Assembly (NCBI GenBank): GCA_038501785.1
Contig: JBAMJR010000051.1
Location: 2,868,001-2,932,000, forward strand
DNA length: 64,000 nucleotides
DNA from: Myoxocephalus aenaeus
Lineage: Eukaryota > Chordata > Actinopteri > Perciformes > Cottidae
Direction: 5' to 3'
Shown in pieces: positions 39,098 through 51,418 of the stretch (positions within the stretch are counted from its first letter, which is position 1; each line of letters begins with the position of its first letter). The position numbers and the translations under genes are program-made. The notes beneath the pieces were generated by a model. It was not told the DNA's origin. It did not search any database and saw only the letters and a list, made by a program, of their open reading frames with translations.

Positions 39098-39570
39098 TTA
39101 ACCCTAGAACACTAACGTTACAAATAGTAACACCATCACTAACGTCGGTTATATTTCACCCGATATAATATACCTGATTAAAAATACTTCATCAAAATAT
39201 ATTAAAACACAACAATACAAGGCAAATTAAAGTACTCTTCTTTTATTTGACCCTATAGAACTTCTCATAAAACGAAAAACAGGTATCATGGAGGGACCCT
39301 AAAAAAAGGCTCAAAATCGGGTGAAATATTTGTGAATCGTCACTAAAACATGATTACAAATATAAATAATGGAACTATGACCTTAGTATTGATGATTCAC
39401 ACTTCAACGACAGCACGAGGTAACAACGTTTAAAAAAGTTCCAGAGAAAGTGAAAGTTTGAGAATATCCGCTTTAGCGACAATGGAAGAAGAACTAGACT
39501 CAACTTCCACCAGAGATGTACTTGATGCTAAATCCTCAACAGAAGAGAGCGTTAGAAAGCAATGAGACAC
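39098..39570 (+). mobile_element. piggyBac-like left end with short ORF remnant
   Basis: TTAA at 39098-39101 is followed directly by CCCTAGAACACTAACGTTA, the form of a piggyBac terminus (TTAA target, then CCC). About 380 bp downstream a short frame beginning at 39481 reads MEEELDSTSTRDVLDAKSS, acidic and Ser/Thr-rich like the N-terminus of PGBD-type transposases, and stops after about 27 codons. I found no matching right end, so this is a truncated copy. The right boundary is arbitrary. Confidence 0.5.
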
Positions 39571-40540
39571 CTGCAGAATATTCCTGAGGGGAGGGCGGTT
39601 ATGAGAAGACGCTGCGGGCAACTTTTCTACTTTCAGAAGTGTGTGCTTGCTAACTTGCATGTATCACGATACCGCATCCCCTCCTCATGCATCTGTTATG
39701 CGTGTACAGATAAAGAGATGAGCGTGTTTAAGTGTGAGTACAACAACCGGGATAACAGAAGGCTAGCAGCCTCCTGCTGTGAGAGCATTAACAGCCATAA
39801 GGAAGGAGGTGCACATGAATGTGTTTCTTCAGCTCACGGCATGTTTTGTTAAGAGAAGCAGGAAGATTTACCCTCTTCCCGTTTCTACCCCCTCTGATGA
39901 ATGTGAGCGATGTTCCTCTATCGCCTCCACATATGGAAATAAATGTCCCTGGATTACTGGATATGTTCATGTATGGGATTGCTTCTCCAGTAGGGTTGTG
40001 TGTGCTGTGTATCAGAATAATCGCCCTCCCATGTTCCTACTGTATAGTAACTCCTGTCAAATTGACAGAAAGCACCTCTGCTCAGCCGGCTGCTGATGTT
40101 GCACATGAAAGCCTCAGGTTTTATTTCTTCGAGAGAGAGAGCAGAGTAGAGGAGGAGGAGGGGGGGGATGGAGAAGTGGAGAGGCATAAATATGGAAATA
40201 TAAATAAACTGCAACCTCTGGGGTTCCACCACCCACCATCTCCTCTGCCCTGCATCTGCTTACACCCTCAGTGAACTTTGTTATTTACCCTGGTATTCGC
40301 TATTATTACTGTGTTTTTGTCTCGATCCTGTTCTTCTGGTCTCTCTTAATGCTGCCGGTGGCTGCTAAGGTCAGGGACACTGGTCCTTTTGTTATGAGCC
40401 GCTGTCACCGCTGCATCCTCCTCCCTGCCTGAGGGATTCTCTTAGGGATGCTGCCATGAAAGCCTCATGCTTTCATGCTTCAGCCCTCCACATGTGAGCA
40501 CATCCTGATCCGATGTGGGGTCCCGGACAGGGATGTTATG
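39571..40540. other. unique sequence, no gene seen
   Basis: Several overlapping frames on both strands (up to 151 codons at 39819-40274) show no domain. Confidence 0.5.
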
Positions 40541-40620
40541 TGTACAGATTGTAAAGCCCTCCGAGGCAAATTTGTATTTGTTATTTGGGGCTATAAAATT
40601 TAAACTTGAATTGTAAATTG
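40541..40620 (-). mobile_element. LINE-type 3'-end fragment, inverted copy
   Basis: TGTACAGATTGTAAAGCCCT then CCGAGGCAAATTTGTATTTG and GGGGCTATAAAATTTAAACT is the reverse complement of the family seen at 23.3 and 28.9 kb. About 80 bp remain. Confidence 0.6.
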
Positions 40621-41453
40621 AATATACAGCCAAACTGCTGTAAATATGATATGGTGTATTCATATCTCCTCACATCTATCTGTCAGTGCTTAGCTGGCAA
40701 ATGTGATCTGAAGATGAAGGGAGACTGCAAGAAAATTATTTGGATCCGTTACTAATCTTTTTTGAGGGTTGAGGTAAATTGCATATTGTTATTATCATGC
40801 ATCATTCATATTGTCATCATTATCACCACAGGCTGCTGTCCAAAAACTGCAGGTGCTCAGAATATGGCTTCAAACTTTTGCAAAAGAAACAATAGAATAT
40901 TTCTTGGAAAAATATCTCAGGTGAATGATGCGTTTAAATCCTTCAAAGTTGTGTAAAGGATTAAATGCTCCCTGGTGCACTGAGGCCATTTCCAACCCTT
41001 TTTAGGCTTTAATCCCTTTTTAAACTGTAATCCTAAAACTGCAACATCATCCAGATAAACATTAATGCTTTTCTTAGACACGGAAAAGTTGACAATTTAG
41101 AGATACCAATTTTTTCAACTTGAAACCATTTTGTTGGGTAAAATGATTTTTATCTGAGACATTTTCCCTCCAACTCAATAACACAACACTTATTCAATAT
41201 TGTATAATTTTTTTAATATCATTTTCAAATTGTTCAACTGATTTGGCAGCAGGAAAATATTGTACTTTGTTCAGAATGAATTCCAGTTTATTCTAATACT
41301 GTAATGGTATTTAGGATACTTTTACTGAAGTGAAGGATTTTTTTAAACTTTCTTTCACTTCTTGAATAAAATGATCATGCCGCTGGAGTAATACATCTCT
41401 TAACATTCAATGGTTGTTAAATATATTACTGAGCTGATTAAACATGTCTTCCC

Positions 41454-41508
<55 letters not shown>

Positions 41509-43217
41509 GTTTTATCTGTATTTTTACATCACGTAAATCAAAGATAACGAATGACTCTGAGGCCGAGACCCTTCTGTTATAAATCACATAAACTATCTTC
41601 ATCAAAGCATAATTAGTTGTTTCGAAAGCTTGTATAACAGAACAGTAAAAAGAAGAGGCAGCTATGATTGTAATCATGGAAACACGCCAGTTTAATTATC
41701 ACTTTGACTCCTGGCTGTTTGAGCAATGCAGGATGCTGCAAATAATATTCTTTATCCAGGTTGCTCAACCCGAAGCATATGAGTTATATCAGTGAACTCT
41801 TTAGTCATCTTTAGTACATCTGTGAATGATTAAAGGCAGTATTCAAGGTCACGAGGACAACTGTATACTAGTGGCTGGGATTGCATTAGGAATAAATCCC
41901 CTGAAATCGTGTCTCAACCACATGTGAACCTCCAGAACAAAATGCTTTTGCCCTGTGGGGATAATATTGTTTTCAATGTTCAAAGAGATCAAATTAAAAC
42001 TACTTTACTTAAAACAATATAATTAAAACATACAAATTAGCCTCGAGCAAGTTATAGTCATTATGTTTGAAGAGACACACAGAACAGTAATTTCAGTGGT
42101 TGCAAATTAAACATAAATGTCTGTATTCTTAACAATGGTTGTAGATACATCATGTGCCCAAAACAGCCCCCCGGTCTTAAGGTAGAGTTGTGTTGCTGAG
42201 ACCTACTTAATTGTAGGGCCGTGCAAAAATATCCATATAGCTTACTATCGCGATTATTCTTTTTAAACGATACTATATCGATACATCTGCGACTACTATC
42301 AATACCAATGTATTAAAAAAATCCTGCTTTAAACTAATTTAAAATGCCTTCAATTCCTGTGTGTGTCAAACAACCCCCTCCTCCGCTTTGTTAAGCTCCG
42401 CTCCCTGCTTCTAGTCAGAGCTACCATGGAGCCCACACTGTCACTAACTGCACTCCCTGAAGTAATATTATCTACCTTTTTAAAACAAATTAAAAAACTA
42501 GCGGACAAGATGTTTTGTTTGAAGGAAAAATCCATGATTTCAAACCATTTCAACAGTTGGTTGAAAAGATAAAGATAGACGCTAAAGCCTACAGATCACA
42601 AATGCTGGTCAATGATATGCTAACATACTCTGCTAATGTTTGCTCCACAGGTTTTTACGTAGAAATGTAAAGTACATCTCCTTCCAACCTCTCCGGGTAA
42701 CGAGTATCACTATTACACAACGTTTAAAACTTAAGTTTCAAATCCATAAAACCAGTCTGAAAATGAAGAAAATCTGAAACCATCGCATGAGAGTCTACGA
42801 AGCGGCGCGGGTTAGTTGTTGGACCCTGGTCAAAGCTGTCCAATGCTCCACTGTGAGTGGCCAGTCTGAGTTTGAGGGGCGGGACTTAGCGAAGGGTCGA
42901 TTGAGTAACTGCTGGCCCTCTCCAAAGTACTGCAGTAGGTGTTGCACAATGCTGCACTGTGAGGCTCCACCTCTTGCATTTGCAATGTGATGATTGCAGT
43001 ACTATCGAGGTCAACACTTAACTCGGGTATGGCGAAATACAAAGGCTGGCCATAATGGCAGTGCACTAAAAGTCCATTATCCTTTAGCAATGAGTAACAA
43101 TAATTTATGTGAACATTGTCTGCTAGATGTGATGCTTTCCAAATGGAGTTCTGAGTGCAGGGTCAGCAGCAGAGCAGCTGCTCTTAGTTGGACAGTCAAG
43201 TTGGCCAGTGTGTCCAT
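40621..43217. other. unique, A/T-rich sequence with a possible hAT fragment
   Basis: No gene recognised. At 42213-42330 the motif TAGGGCCGTGCAAAAATATC followed by ATCGCGATTATTC and ATATCGATAC resembles one end of a hAT element with a TAGGGC terminus, but no second end was found. Confidence 0.45.
41458..41505. repeat. (AT)n microsatellite
   Basis: An AT run of about 48 bp. Confidence 0.97.
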
Positions 43218-43345
43218 GTTTCCAGTGTTTATGCTAAGCTAAGAGAAGTCCCTGTATATGTAGCCTACAGATGTTGAGAGTGGTGATCTCCTCTTGGAGA
43301 AAGCAAGTAAGCATATTTCCAGAAATGTCAAACTACTCCTTTTTA
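43218..43345 (-). repeat. interspersed repeat, 'GGAACAGTTTGG' family, copy 2
   Basis: The reverse complement reads GGAGTAGTTTGACATTTCTG, TTGCTTTCTCCAAGAG, CACCACTCTCAACATCTGTA and CTTAGCTTAGCATAAACACT. This is a longer and clearer copy of the family at 34.3 kb. Confidence 0.65.
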
Positions 43346-46300
43346 ACCCAAAGACTATGCAAGTTGTTCAAAAGTGTGAGCGTTTAAAACAGACCAGGAG
43401 TTTTGTTCATTTCCATCTATTTATTGTTGTTTTTAATGATATATTATCACATTTGTAGAACAGATTGGGCACCGTTGAACTAATCCAACCCTACTCTACT
43501 CTACCCTACTGACAGGATGACCTTTCAGGTTGCTAATGTGCTTTTCAGGAACGTTGACATCTAGAGCACACTGATTATGTATCAGCTGCACAGTAACATA
43601 AAGCTGATGCAGACACACTCGATCAGAGCTCGCCGCTCCAGCATGTTTGACTCGTCTGAGACTGATGGCTTTCAAATCTGCTCCCGCCTGCTGAACTCTG
43701 CCGTCAAACTGGATTCCAACATACAACATGGATAATCTATTTAGAGATTAATCCTTGTCTCATAAAACATATTTATGTGTCAGCCATGTGTTGCCTGAAC
43801 CATTTGGGAAGTCCGGGTCTGCGTGCATAGCTGAGAGATGATATTGCACTTAACGTGGTTTTGTTGCCTGCAGCGACATGTTCTCAGCTGACATCCGGTC
43901 GGCTTTACTCCACGTGATCACATTTTAGAGCCGTCCATCTTCTCCCCTCTTGACCTCCTAAATAAAGCAGCCTGAGAGCTCAATCCATTAATGTCACTCA
44001 TGCACTCACATATCTTGTAACAGTTCCAGAAATAGAGATTTAAAGTATAATTAGGGACGCCAGTATATTATTTGCTTTATGTGTGCAGCAGCAATTTGTC
44101 TGAGTGAGAAATAACTTTTTTTTTCACTCATGGAATTTGTTTTTCTTAGAAATGTGTTCAACAGTTTTCCCCACTAAGAGCTTTTTACCCTCAAACACTT
44201 TCATTAGTGTCAGTGGAGAGCTTTAGTGTCACAAATAGACGACAAAATTACAGTTCTGGGGCAAAACCAGTATTTGTATTTCTTTTTGTCCGCTTAAAAT
44301 GAAAGAATCTACTTGTGTGTTAGCTTTCAAAGCCCATGTCAATAATTTCCACTAAATAGTTAATGCTTCCGGTGTCTTGACTCAAGCAGTCATTCTCATT
44401 CTCATTAGTTTTTTTTCTGCCTTTAGAAGCTCGGACTAATTCAGCGCAACTAATTGCTTTCTCTCTCATACCTCAAGACGTCTCTGAGCGGGGTGTTTTT
44501 TTTAATAACAAGCGGATCTATAAGTAAAGATCGGAGGCCGGTCGCCTACCAGGGCCTCGCGGCGATGAATAATTCCTGACAGCGTTATTGAGGGACATAT
44601 TGTTTTCTGGGACGTTGGAAAGATTTCATCTGGTGAGTCCTGTGAGTGGATCCCAGTGAGAATCGTATCGACACACCGAGTTATGAAGGCGCCACTTCTG
44701 AGGAACACCTCTGGGTGTCGGAGAGGCTCAGAGGTCATGCTGGGTTGTAACACCAGTCCTCCATCATTGAAGGTGTGATTCACTTCATGTTCTGAGACAC
44801 TCGTGTTAAAGACTGCATGCATATCATTCTCATGCCTCATCCTTTTCTCCTTTGGGGAATACGCAGAGACACTGTTGACACGACTACGACGTCAAACCGA
44901 CATGAATCATCTCTCCGCCCTTGAACCGCCACATGATCTCTCCATAATGTGTGTGATGTAGGATGAGTGGAAGTAATAGAAGCGTCTACTCTTTGCAGTA
45001 AAGCAGCCTTTTGTTTGAAATAAGAAATGTAGAGTTCACACGCTCAGTGGTTCGGCTGCTTCTTGGTGGCCAATGTGAGCAAATGTCAAATAGATTGCTG
45101 TGTAAATGACATGACTGAGTCACTTCACTGACTTTATGACTCATCTCTGCTTGTTCAACGGTCTGATATCTCACTCTGTTACATTTATTCAATAGTTTGT
45201 CCCCTTAAGTATTCCCACGATGGAGCAAAGTGCGGTGTCCCAAGCATGTAATGCTGCGTGAGGTCAGGCAATCTTCCATATCCCCTCCTAAGGTGCACAC
45301 TGCATTCAAAACTAAAATAAAGGGTGCACATGATGACCCTCTCTACAGTCACCACCAGCAGAACATCTAACCTCACGGCAGGTCAGAGTCCGACAGCAAT
45401 AATGCAGCTCGCTCTGGAAGGGTTGGTGGTTGCTGCATGATTAGCTGAAGTCCATAAATAGGAGTGACAATAGGTAATTGTAAATTCTGATAGAATCCAA
45501 AAGACAAAAAAAAACAAATAGATGCATGGTGTAATACTGCGTAAACACTAGAATATGGTATTGGCTGAAAAAAAAGACGCTTCTGCATGTTTTATCTGTA
45601 ATTTCATTTTCATTGCATCAGGCGTTGCATTTTATGTGAATCTATATCAATTCTGAAAATGTGCACTGATGAGGCTCCAGCTCTCCGGGGGCTGTAATAC
45701 AATGAATTAAGTTGATCATAGAAAAGCTGGACAGTGAGGGAAAAAAAGTTGGAAAAGTGAGATAAAAAGATGGAAAAGTGAGCAGAGGTTGAAAGTGAGC
45801 TGTGAATATGGAGGGCAACATTGGCGCTGCTAGCTAATGCATCAGGGCTGCTTTAGTTACAGTCAAGCCCTTCTGACATGTCATTATTAATTATTAATAT
45901 TCATTACAAACAGATTTAGTTTTGTGCCGCATTACAATCCCACGTTGCCTCTCCCTCTTCCTTCCTACACCACAGAGGGCAGTCGTTAGTGAAACATTAT
46001 AAATAAACAACCTTTCTGTCATTCAGCCATTAAAATGCGGATTGACCTTCATCATGCACATGAAAATTACACTTTAATGTTATGTACTTAAAAGCCAATT
46101 TGAGCTAAATAAATAAAATGCAACACATTTTCCTGTTTGTTGCAATTATTTTAGCTTTTTGCATCATTGGTGTTGCTTTTATTGATCATGTTTGACTTTT
46201 GCCTCTCAGTGGAGTCATATATATCACAGAGACAACATCCTCAGTAAAACCTTCTTTTTAAACAGCCAATGGTCACAATCTCATCTGATACTTTTTTCGA

Positions 46301-47397
46301 CTTACACTATGAGGACACCTGAAATATATTTCACCTGAAATATATTTCTTCTCCCCGCTCCTTTACCCGAGGCGCGTCCGTATTATTGAGACGATTTATC
46401 ACTGTCATCTCCGGGCCACAAAGACGTCCAACTGTACACAAGGACGTATGACATATCATCTTCCTCTTCTCCTCCTCACCTTTCCCCCCTCTAGTGGATC
46501 GTTAATGCAGTGCTCGTCTGCAGGACCCAACCTGCGCCAGTATTTATAAGCAGATGTCTCATATTGGCTGCATCAATAATTAGTCACTGGAAAGCCATTT
46601 GGGTCCTAATTACGGGCGGGGTCCACCGTGGGGGTGATGGTGATATGTGGCCGGTCACATGTACATCGCACATGCAAATACGGGCCTTTGAGCATCGTCT
46701 TCTGAGCATGTTAATGGCACGACGCTGCAGTGCTTAAAGAGGTGATAAAGGGGGAAGATACGGTAATGACTCATCTCCTGCGGAGAAAACGTTCAATAAA
46801 CTCAGATGCAGTCACTCATTTTAACTGCAAGCGGTGATGCGAGCCATATTGCGAGGTGGTACGTGTGTATCTTCATTACCGATGAGGATGTATTAAATGG
46901 AGAAAAAACAACAAAGTGAAACTGGTTTCTCTCGACAAGAGTGTGACATCTTTTTGAAAAAGACTCAAACCACAATAATGTTTTCTTCCCATCCATTAGA
47001 TTTTGTCAACCCTTTTTGTAACTGTGTTTGGTGTGATAATGTGTTATTATAAGCCTGTGCCCCCTCAGGAAATCTCTAAAGCAAAAGATACTTCTCCCGT
47101 TGTTTGTAGCATGCTGAGATTTTAAAATAGATTCTGCTTCCTCTCGACGGAGACACAAATTATCGGATGTTTACCTGCTGCATATAATTAGCACAAAGGA
47201 TAAACGGTGGCCTTGTAAGTGTCTCTGTGTACATTATGTCATGCGGATGCTTTTCTTGTGTTTTTGTGTGCATGAGCAAATGTGTGATGCACGGCCTGTC
47301 GACAGCCATTGATCCAGAACTTTCTGGATCACCACTTACCATCTCAAAATGTACACGTCTTTACCTCTGCATGCCGTAGCACCTGTGAACCTCTTCT

Positions 47398-47438
<41 letters not shown>

Positions 47439-49748
47439 TGCTGCACGTGATGCCTCGTAAAACAAACCCTGATGGGGTTCCGGCGCGTTGGTGAGCACAT
47501 TGTCATCAGCTGGCCTCAGGCTTTTATGACCTGCCACACCTCCCAGTTGTCCCACAGCTCACCAGTGCTTTATGGGAGCTGCTCCCACATAACAAGGCAG
47601 CAGAAACGGTGCAGGGGACGGGGCGGGGTGGGGAGGGCTGAGATGTAAATTCTAGACTGCCTGTTGTTGTGAAGGTGCCGGGACAATCGCAGAGCTCTTG
47701 GCTTGTGAGATATGTGTCCCCTGAGAGAGAGGAGATGATGAGGTGGCCAAGGGGATAACATGGAAACTACAGCATCAACTGACACTCCACTAACAAGATC
47801 ACCATCATTACTTTCAGACATCCAGGCCTGTGCACGTATATAACGATGTACAGTGATGATCCAACAGTGATTAGATGCTGAGACTGTGCATTAGAGGTTA
47901 GTGTGAACTGGAGGCTTTCATGATTTAGTGCCTTGTTTGGGCTCACCAAAACTAAATGCCTCTCAAATTCCATTTATCCAGAATTTCACAGGCGAGAATT
48001 TCCTCTTGGCCGGGGATGCAGGTAGTCTGACCCAGATACGGTGCAGTCTGATGAATTATTTTGTCTCTGATCTTGGTCTAATTCCAGCTCAACTGAGTGT
48101 AGTTGCAGCTGCAGCTGAAATTATGAGGCTTTTTTTTTATTTTTTATAAATGAGTCTGTGCTGGCTCTACCGGGACCTGATGCCTTATTCAGCTCCTGTG
48201 CCAAAACGCTGCGAGTTCATGTTCCCTCAGTCTGATATTTGGGAGATCATGGGATCAGCAGAAATTAGGACGCCGCTGCAGTGGCTTTTGACTTAAATTA
48301 GAAATATGACTTAGAAATTAGAAATATGACCATCAGCATTGTCTTTGTTATATGACCTGTGTACTTTTCATCTAGAAATAGTTGTACAGCCTTTATGGGG
48401 AGTTCACAATAAACAATCAGCCCAATTTGCAGATTTGGGCAGTAGAAAACGTTTGGTGCATCTTGAGTTGACTTTTTGTCGCTGCATGATGCACATTGTT
48501 GTTTGATTACTTAGCGATCTTCTACATTATTGATATTGTTCATTAAGGAGAGATTAATTGTCTATTGGCAGCCCCATCGCCCCGGGTCGCCCGTGCTGAG
48601 TTGTAGCGCTGCTGACTGTGCAGTAGCGGATGGTAACGCGGTCTTTATGTCACTATGAATGATGCCACGCCTCCAGTCATCACGCAGCACCTCAGTCATG
48701 TTGATTCCGACCTGTGGGCCACGCCGCCTGACAACTGCTCCTCCAGTCTCGTGCACTACATCGAGGAAATGTTTGACTTATGCAAAGACATAAATTCGCA
48801 TCAGTCAAGAGGGAAATGTGTGCTGCTGGGTTGACGTTGATTTGAGACTCTGCAGTGGCAAACTGCTTTGGAAAGGCTTTCTGGAAACAACACACACAAA
48901 AAGGAGTCCTCGCCCTAATCATCGATAGCACCCATCTATCTCTGTGTTGCTGTGTGCAACACGAGGCTCAACACCTCCGGTGTGTGACTCTTGTTAGCGG
49001 TGGGTGGCGCCCAGAGGAGTGAGCCTGGTGATGAGGTTACTGGAGTGAATGCTGGTGCATCAAAGCCTCCTCTCACTTGGTCCGCGTGCCTTCAAGGCAC
49101 AGCGTGTTTGTCAGAGTGCCATCGAGTCCATAAAGAGGAGCCACAGTCCAGCGAGAGGGAAGCGCCATCGTGAGCAGAATGCCCCATTAGAGGAACGCAT
49201 AAAAAAAATAATGAGCGCGTTATTTTTCTTTTTTCAAACGCACGAATGCTCAATATTTGGGTTTTACGGCCCAACACTTTGAATCGCTCTCACTGCTCTC
49301 ATCAGCCGTGTGTCTGCGGCCGCAGCAGGCAGCTGTTTTCCATGAATGGAACGGCTATAATCCAACTGGACCTGTCGGTCCTGTCCAGCTCGAAATGGCA
49401 CCCAGAGTGCAGCGATCTGGTGAAGATGGAGCATTTAGCAGCTGAAGAGCAGGATATTTCCCTCAGGGGTGAAACGGGATTAGAGATAAAAGGAGAGGGA
49501 ATACTGCACTTACAGTCTTCAGGAGTTAGAAACACGACTTGTGTCTGCAGTTGTTCGGCATGATATTTGATATTGTGACATAAAGTGATAATATGTTGGC
49601 TTTATGGCTTCCCCCATGTGGCCAAACCCATCAAATTATACTATATATAGTTACGGTTTGTTTGGGGCTTTTACTGATTTCCCTTTATTTTTATGTAATA
49701 CTTTAAGATTGTTCTGTTCCAGTGCAAAAGCAAGAACATACATTTTAG
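43346..49748. other. unique sequence, no gene seen; some CNE-like patches
   Basis: About 6.4 kb with one GT array. Patches such as 46500-46760 (containing the octamer ATGCAAAT near 46672) and 45880-45910 (TAATTATTAATATTCATTA) look like possible conserved non-coding elements, but conservation cannot be judged from one sequence. A 16-bp direct duplication (CACCTGAAATATATTT) lies at about 46317-46347. Confidence 0.45.
47401..47437. repeat. (TG)n microsatellite
   Basis: A TG run of about 37 bp. Confidence 0.96.
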
Positions 49749-50712
49749 ACTTAAAACAGGGGTGGGCAATTAATTTTCCCAAGGGGCCACATGAGAAATT
49801 TGGACCGTTGTGGAGGGCCGAACCAATAGTCTGAACTTAATTCAATTAACTCAATATTAATGTTATTACTTTATTAAAAAACTGTAAAGTATATGGTTTT
49901 GAGCTGCTACTGGTAAGAATACATGTTACAATAAGGCTATGAAAATAAGTAAAAAAATGTAATTACATTATTTAAGATTTTTTTAAACCTTACCTTAAAT
50001 ATGTATGTTAAAGACCAGCAATTTATTAACTTTAAACAAAAGCAATAAGTGCTTTTGATGTTTTCCAGTTCAGTTGTTCTTACTCGGTGAGAAAAGTCCA
50101 GTCTGTGTTGGCTTGAACAAGAACATGAAGTCTGGTGGAATGAGGTGGAGATGTGACAGCTGACAGGTATCAGAGAGAGAGGATCTGATCTGTTGAACTT
50201 CATCACTAGAATGTTTGTTCTCATGTCGGTAGATCCAAAGAGAACCAACATCTTCTGAGCAGGCCTCCTCATGTGAGGAAAGTTCTCCTCTTTGAGAGAA
50301 GAATAAAAATCCAGAAGTGATCCTGACTTAAAGTGCTCTGCCATAGTGGATCAGACCGCAGGTCAGATCCGCGGCGGCTTTGCGCGATTCATTTTCAATC
50401 TGGAGGCGGAGACTGCAGCGAAGCTCCTTGGGAGGCGGGGGTCTCGCCGCAGCACCCGCTGCTCGCTGAGAACAGAAACTGCAGAACAATACGCTTCCAC
50501 TTCAGTCTCCAAGTCGGCAACACTGCCCGTCGTGAGGCTGCGTAAGCGCGCGCGCACACACATGAATAAATCGCCTTCAAAGTAAAAGCAGTGCCGTTTG
50601 TATTGCATTCATGGCGTGCACCTTATTTATTTATTTTTCATTTTTGATTGACCTCACGCGGGCCAGACTGGGAGAGCCCGCGGGCCGTAAGATGCCCAGG
50701 TCTGACTTAAAA
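49749..50712 (-). mobile_element. hAT element (948 bp) with transposase C-terminus
   Basis: Element 49757-50704. The ends CAGGGGTGGGCA and (complement) CAGACCTGGGCA match at 9 of 12 positions. The flanks are the perfect 8-bp duplication ACTTAAAA (49749-49756 and 50705-50712). The minus strand carries the C-terminal part of a hAT transposase at 50344-49937. The 5' half (right side) has no transposase sequence, so the element is internally deleted and non-autonomous. The left end GGGCAATTAATTTTCCCAAG is typical of a common fish hAT group. Confidence 0.93.
49937..50344 (-). pseudogene. hAT transposase C-terminal fragment (GTF2IRD2/ZBED-like)
   Basis: The frame begins MAEHFKSGSLLDFYSSL and continues FPHMRRPAQKMLVLFGST, the hallmark of the hAT dimerisation region in GTF2IRD2/ZBED5-like transposases (…MRRxAxKMLxxFGSTYxCEQ-FS-MK). 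After FGST the text reads DMRTNILVMKFNRSD where the family has the Cys-Glu-Gln motif. The following residues drift out of frame, with HRLDFSH as the last match near residue 87; the remaining 45 or so residues are unrelated. It lies inside the 49757-50704 element. The N-terminal zinc finger and catalytic core are absent, so no transposase activity is expected. Confidence 0.8.
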
Positions 50713-51381
50713 GGTCTTCTCGTGGCAAGTTTAGAATATGCTTTACAGTAACAGAAAGTCAATATTAAAAAGGGGATGAAATGGAAATACAGTAAGCTGC
50801 TTATCATGCACCAGAGATTCTTTGTTGCTAATTTTGTTACGTGATTTTCATATTTTTTTAAAACCCTTCAGAGTGGGTTTCTGACATGAAAAACAATGTA
50901 CAGTAAACCGTCGACGGCAGCTGCTGGACCCCAAGAAGTCTGCAACGAAAATATAAATGAAGGTCTTCACACTGTCGCCCCCTTAAATGCAATTTATCAG
51001 CACATCCACACGTGACCTGAGTGGAGAGAAGAAGAAAAAAACGTATTTGTTATGAATTCCATTCACATGTCAGTCAATGTCACCAGATGCAATAACTGAA
51101 GCCGTGTCTTCCCGTGTCAATACGACTCATGGCGAACTCATTTTGGTCCGTAACCTTTATCCAGCTGACCGCTGTGTTCTCTCATAACCAAGTCATAAAT
51201 CACACATGACGCTTGTGACAAAGTGCAGAGGTGCAGCTCGGGGTCTGGTGATGCGGCTGCATGGATTTCTGCTTCGGTGGCTCTCATCAAATATCATTCA
51301 AGATGATAATCCCAGTGGTGGCGGAGGCGGATCTGAGCTCTGAGATCTGGGACATTTGCCATTTATCTCCTCTCGTCTTGT

Positions 51382-51418
<37 letters not shown>

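Noticed and set aside
39819..40274. 151-codon plus-strand frame
   Set aside because: It overlaps other long frames on both strands and has no recognisable motif.
42213..42340. hAT element with TAGGGCCGTGCA end
   Set aside because: Only one end was seen, with no second terminus or target duplication; noted in the block description only.
50333..50608. Plus and minus frames of about 80 codons
   Set aside because: They lie in the 5' non-coding part of the hAT element at 49757-50704 and do not match the transposase.
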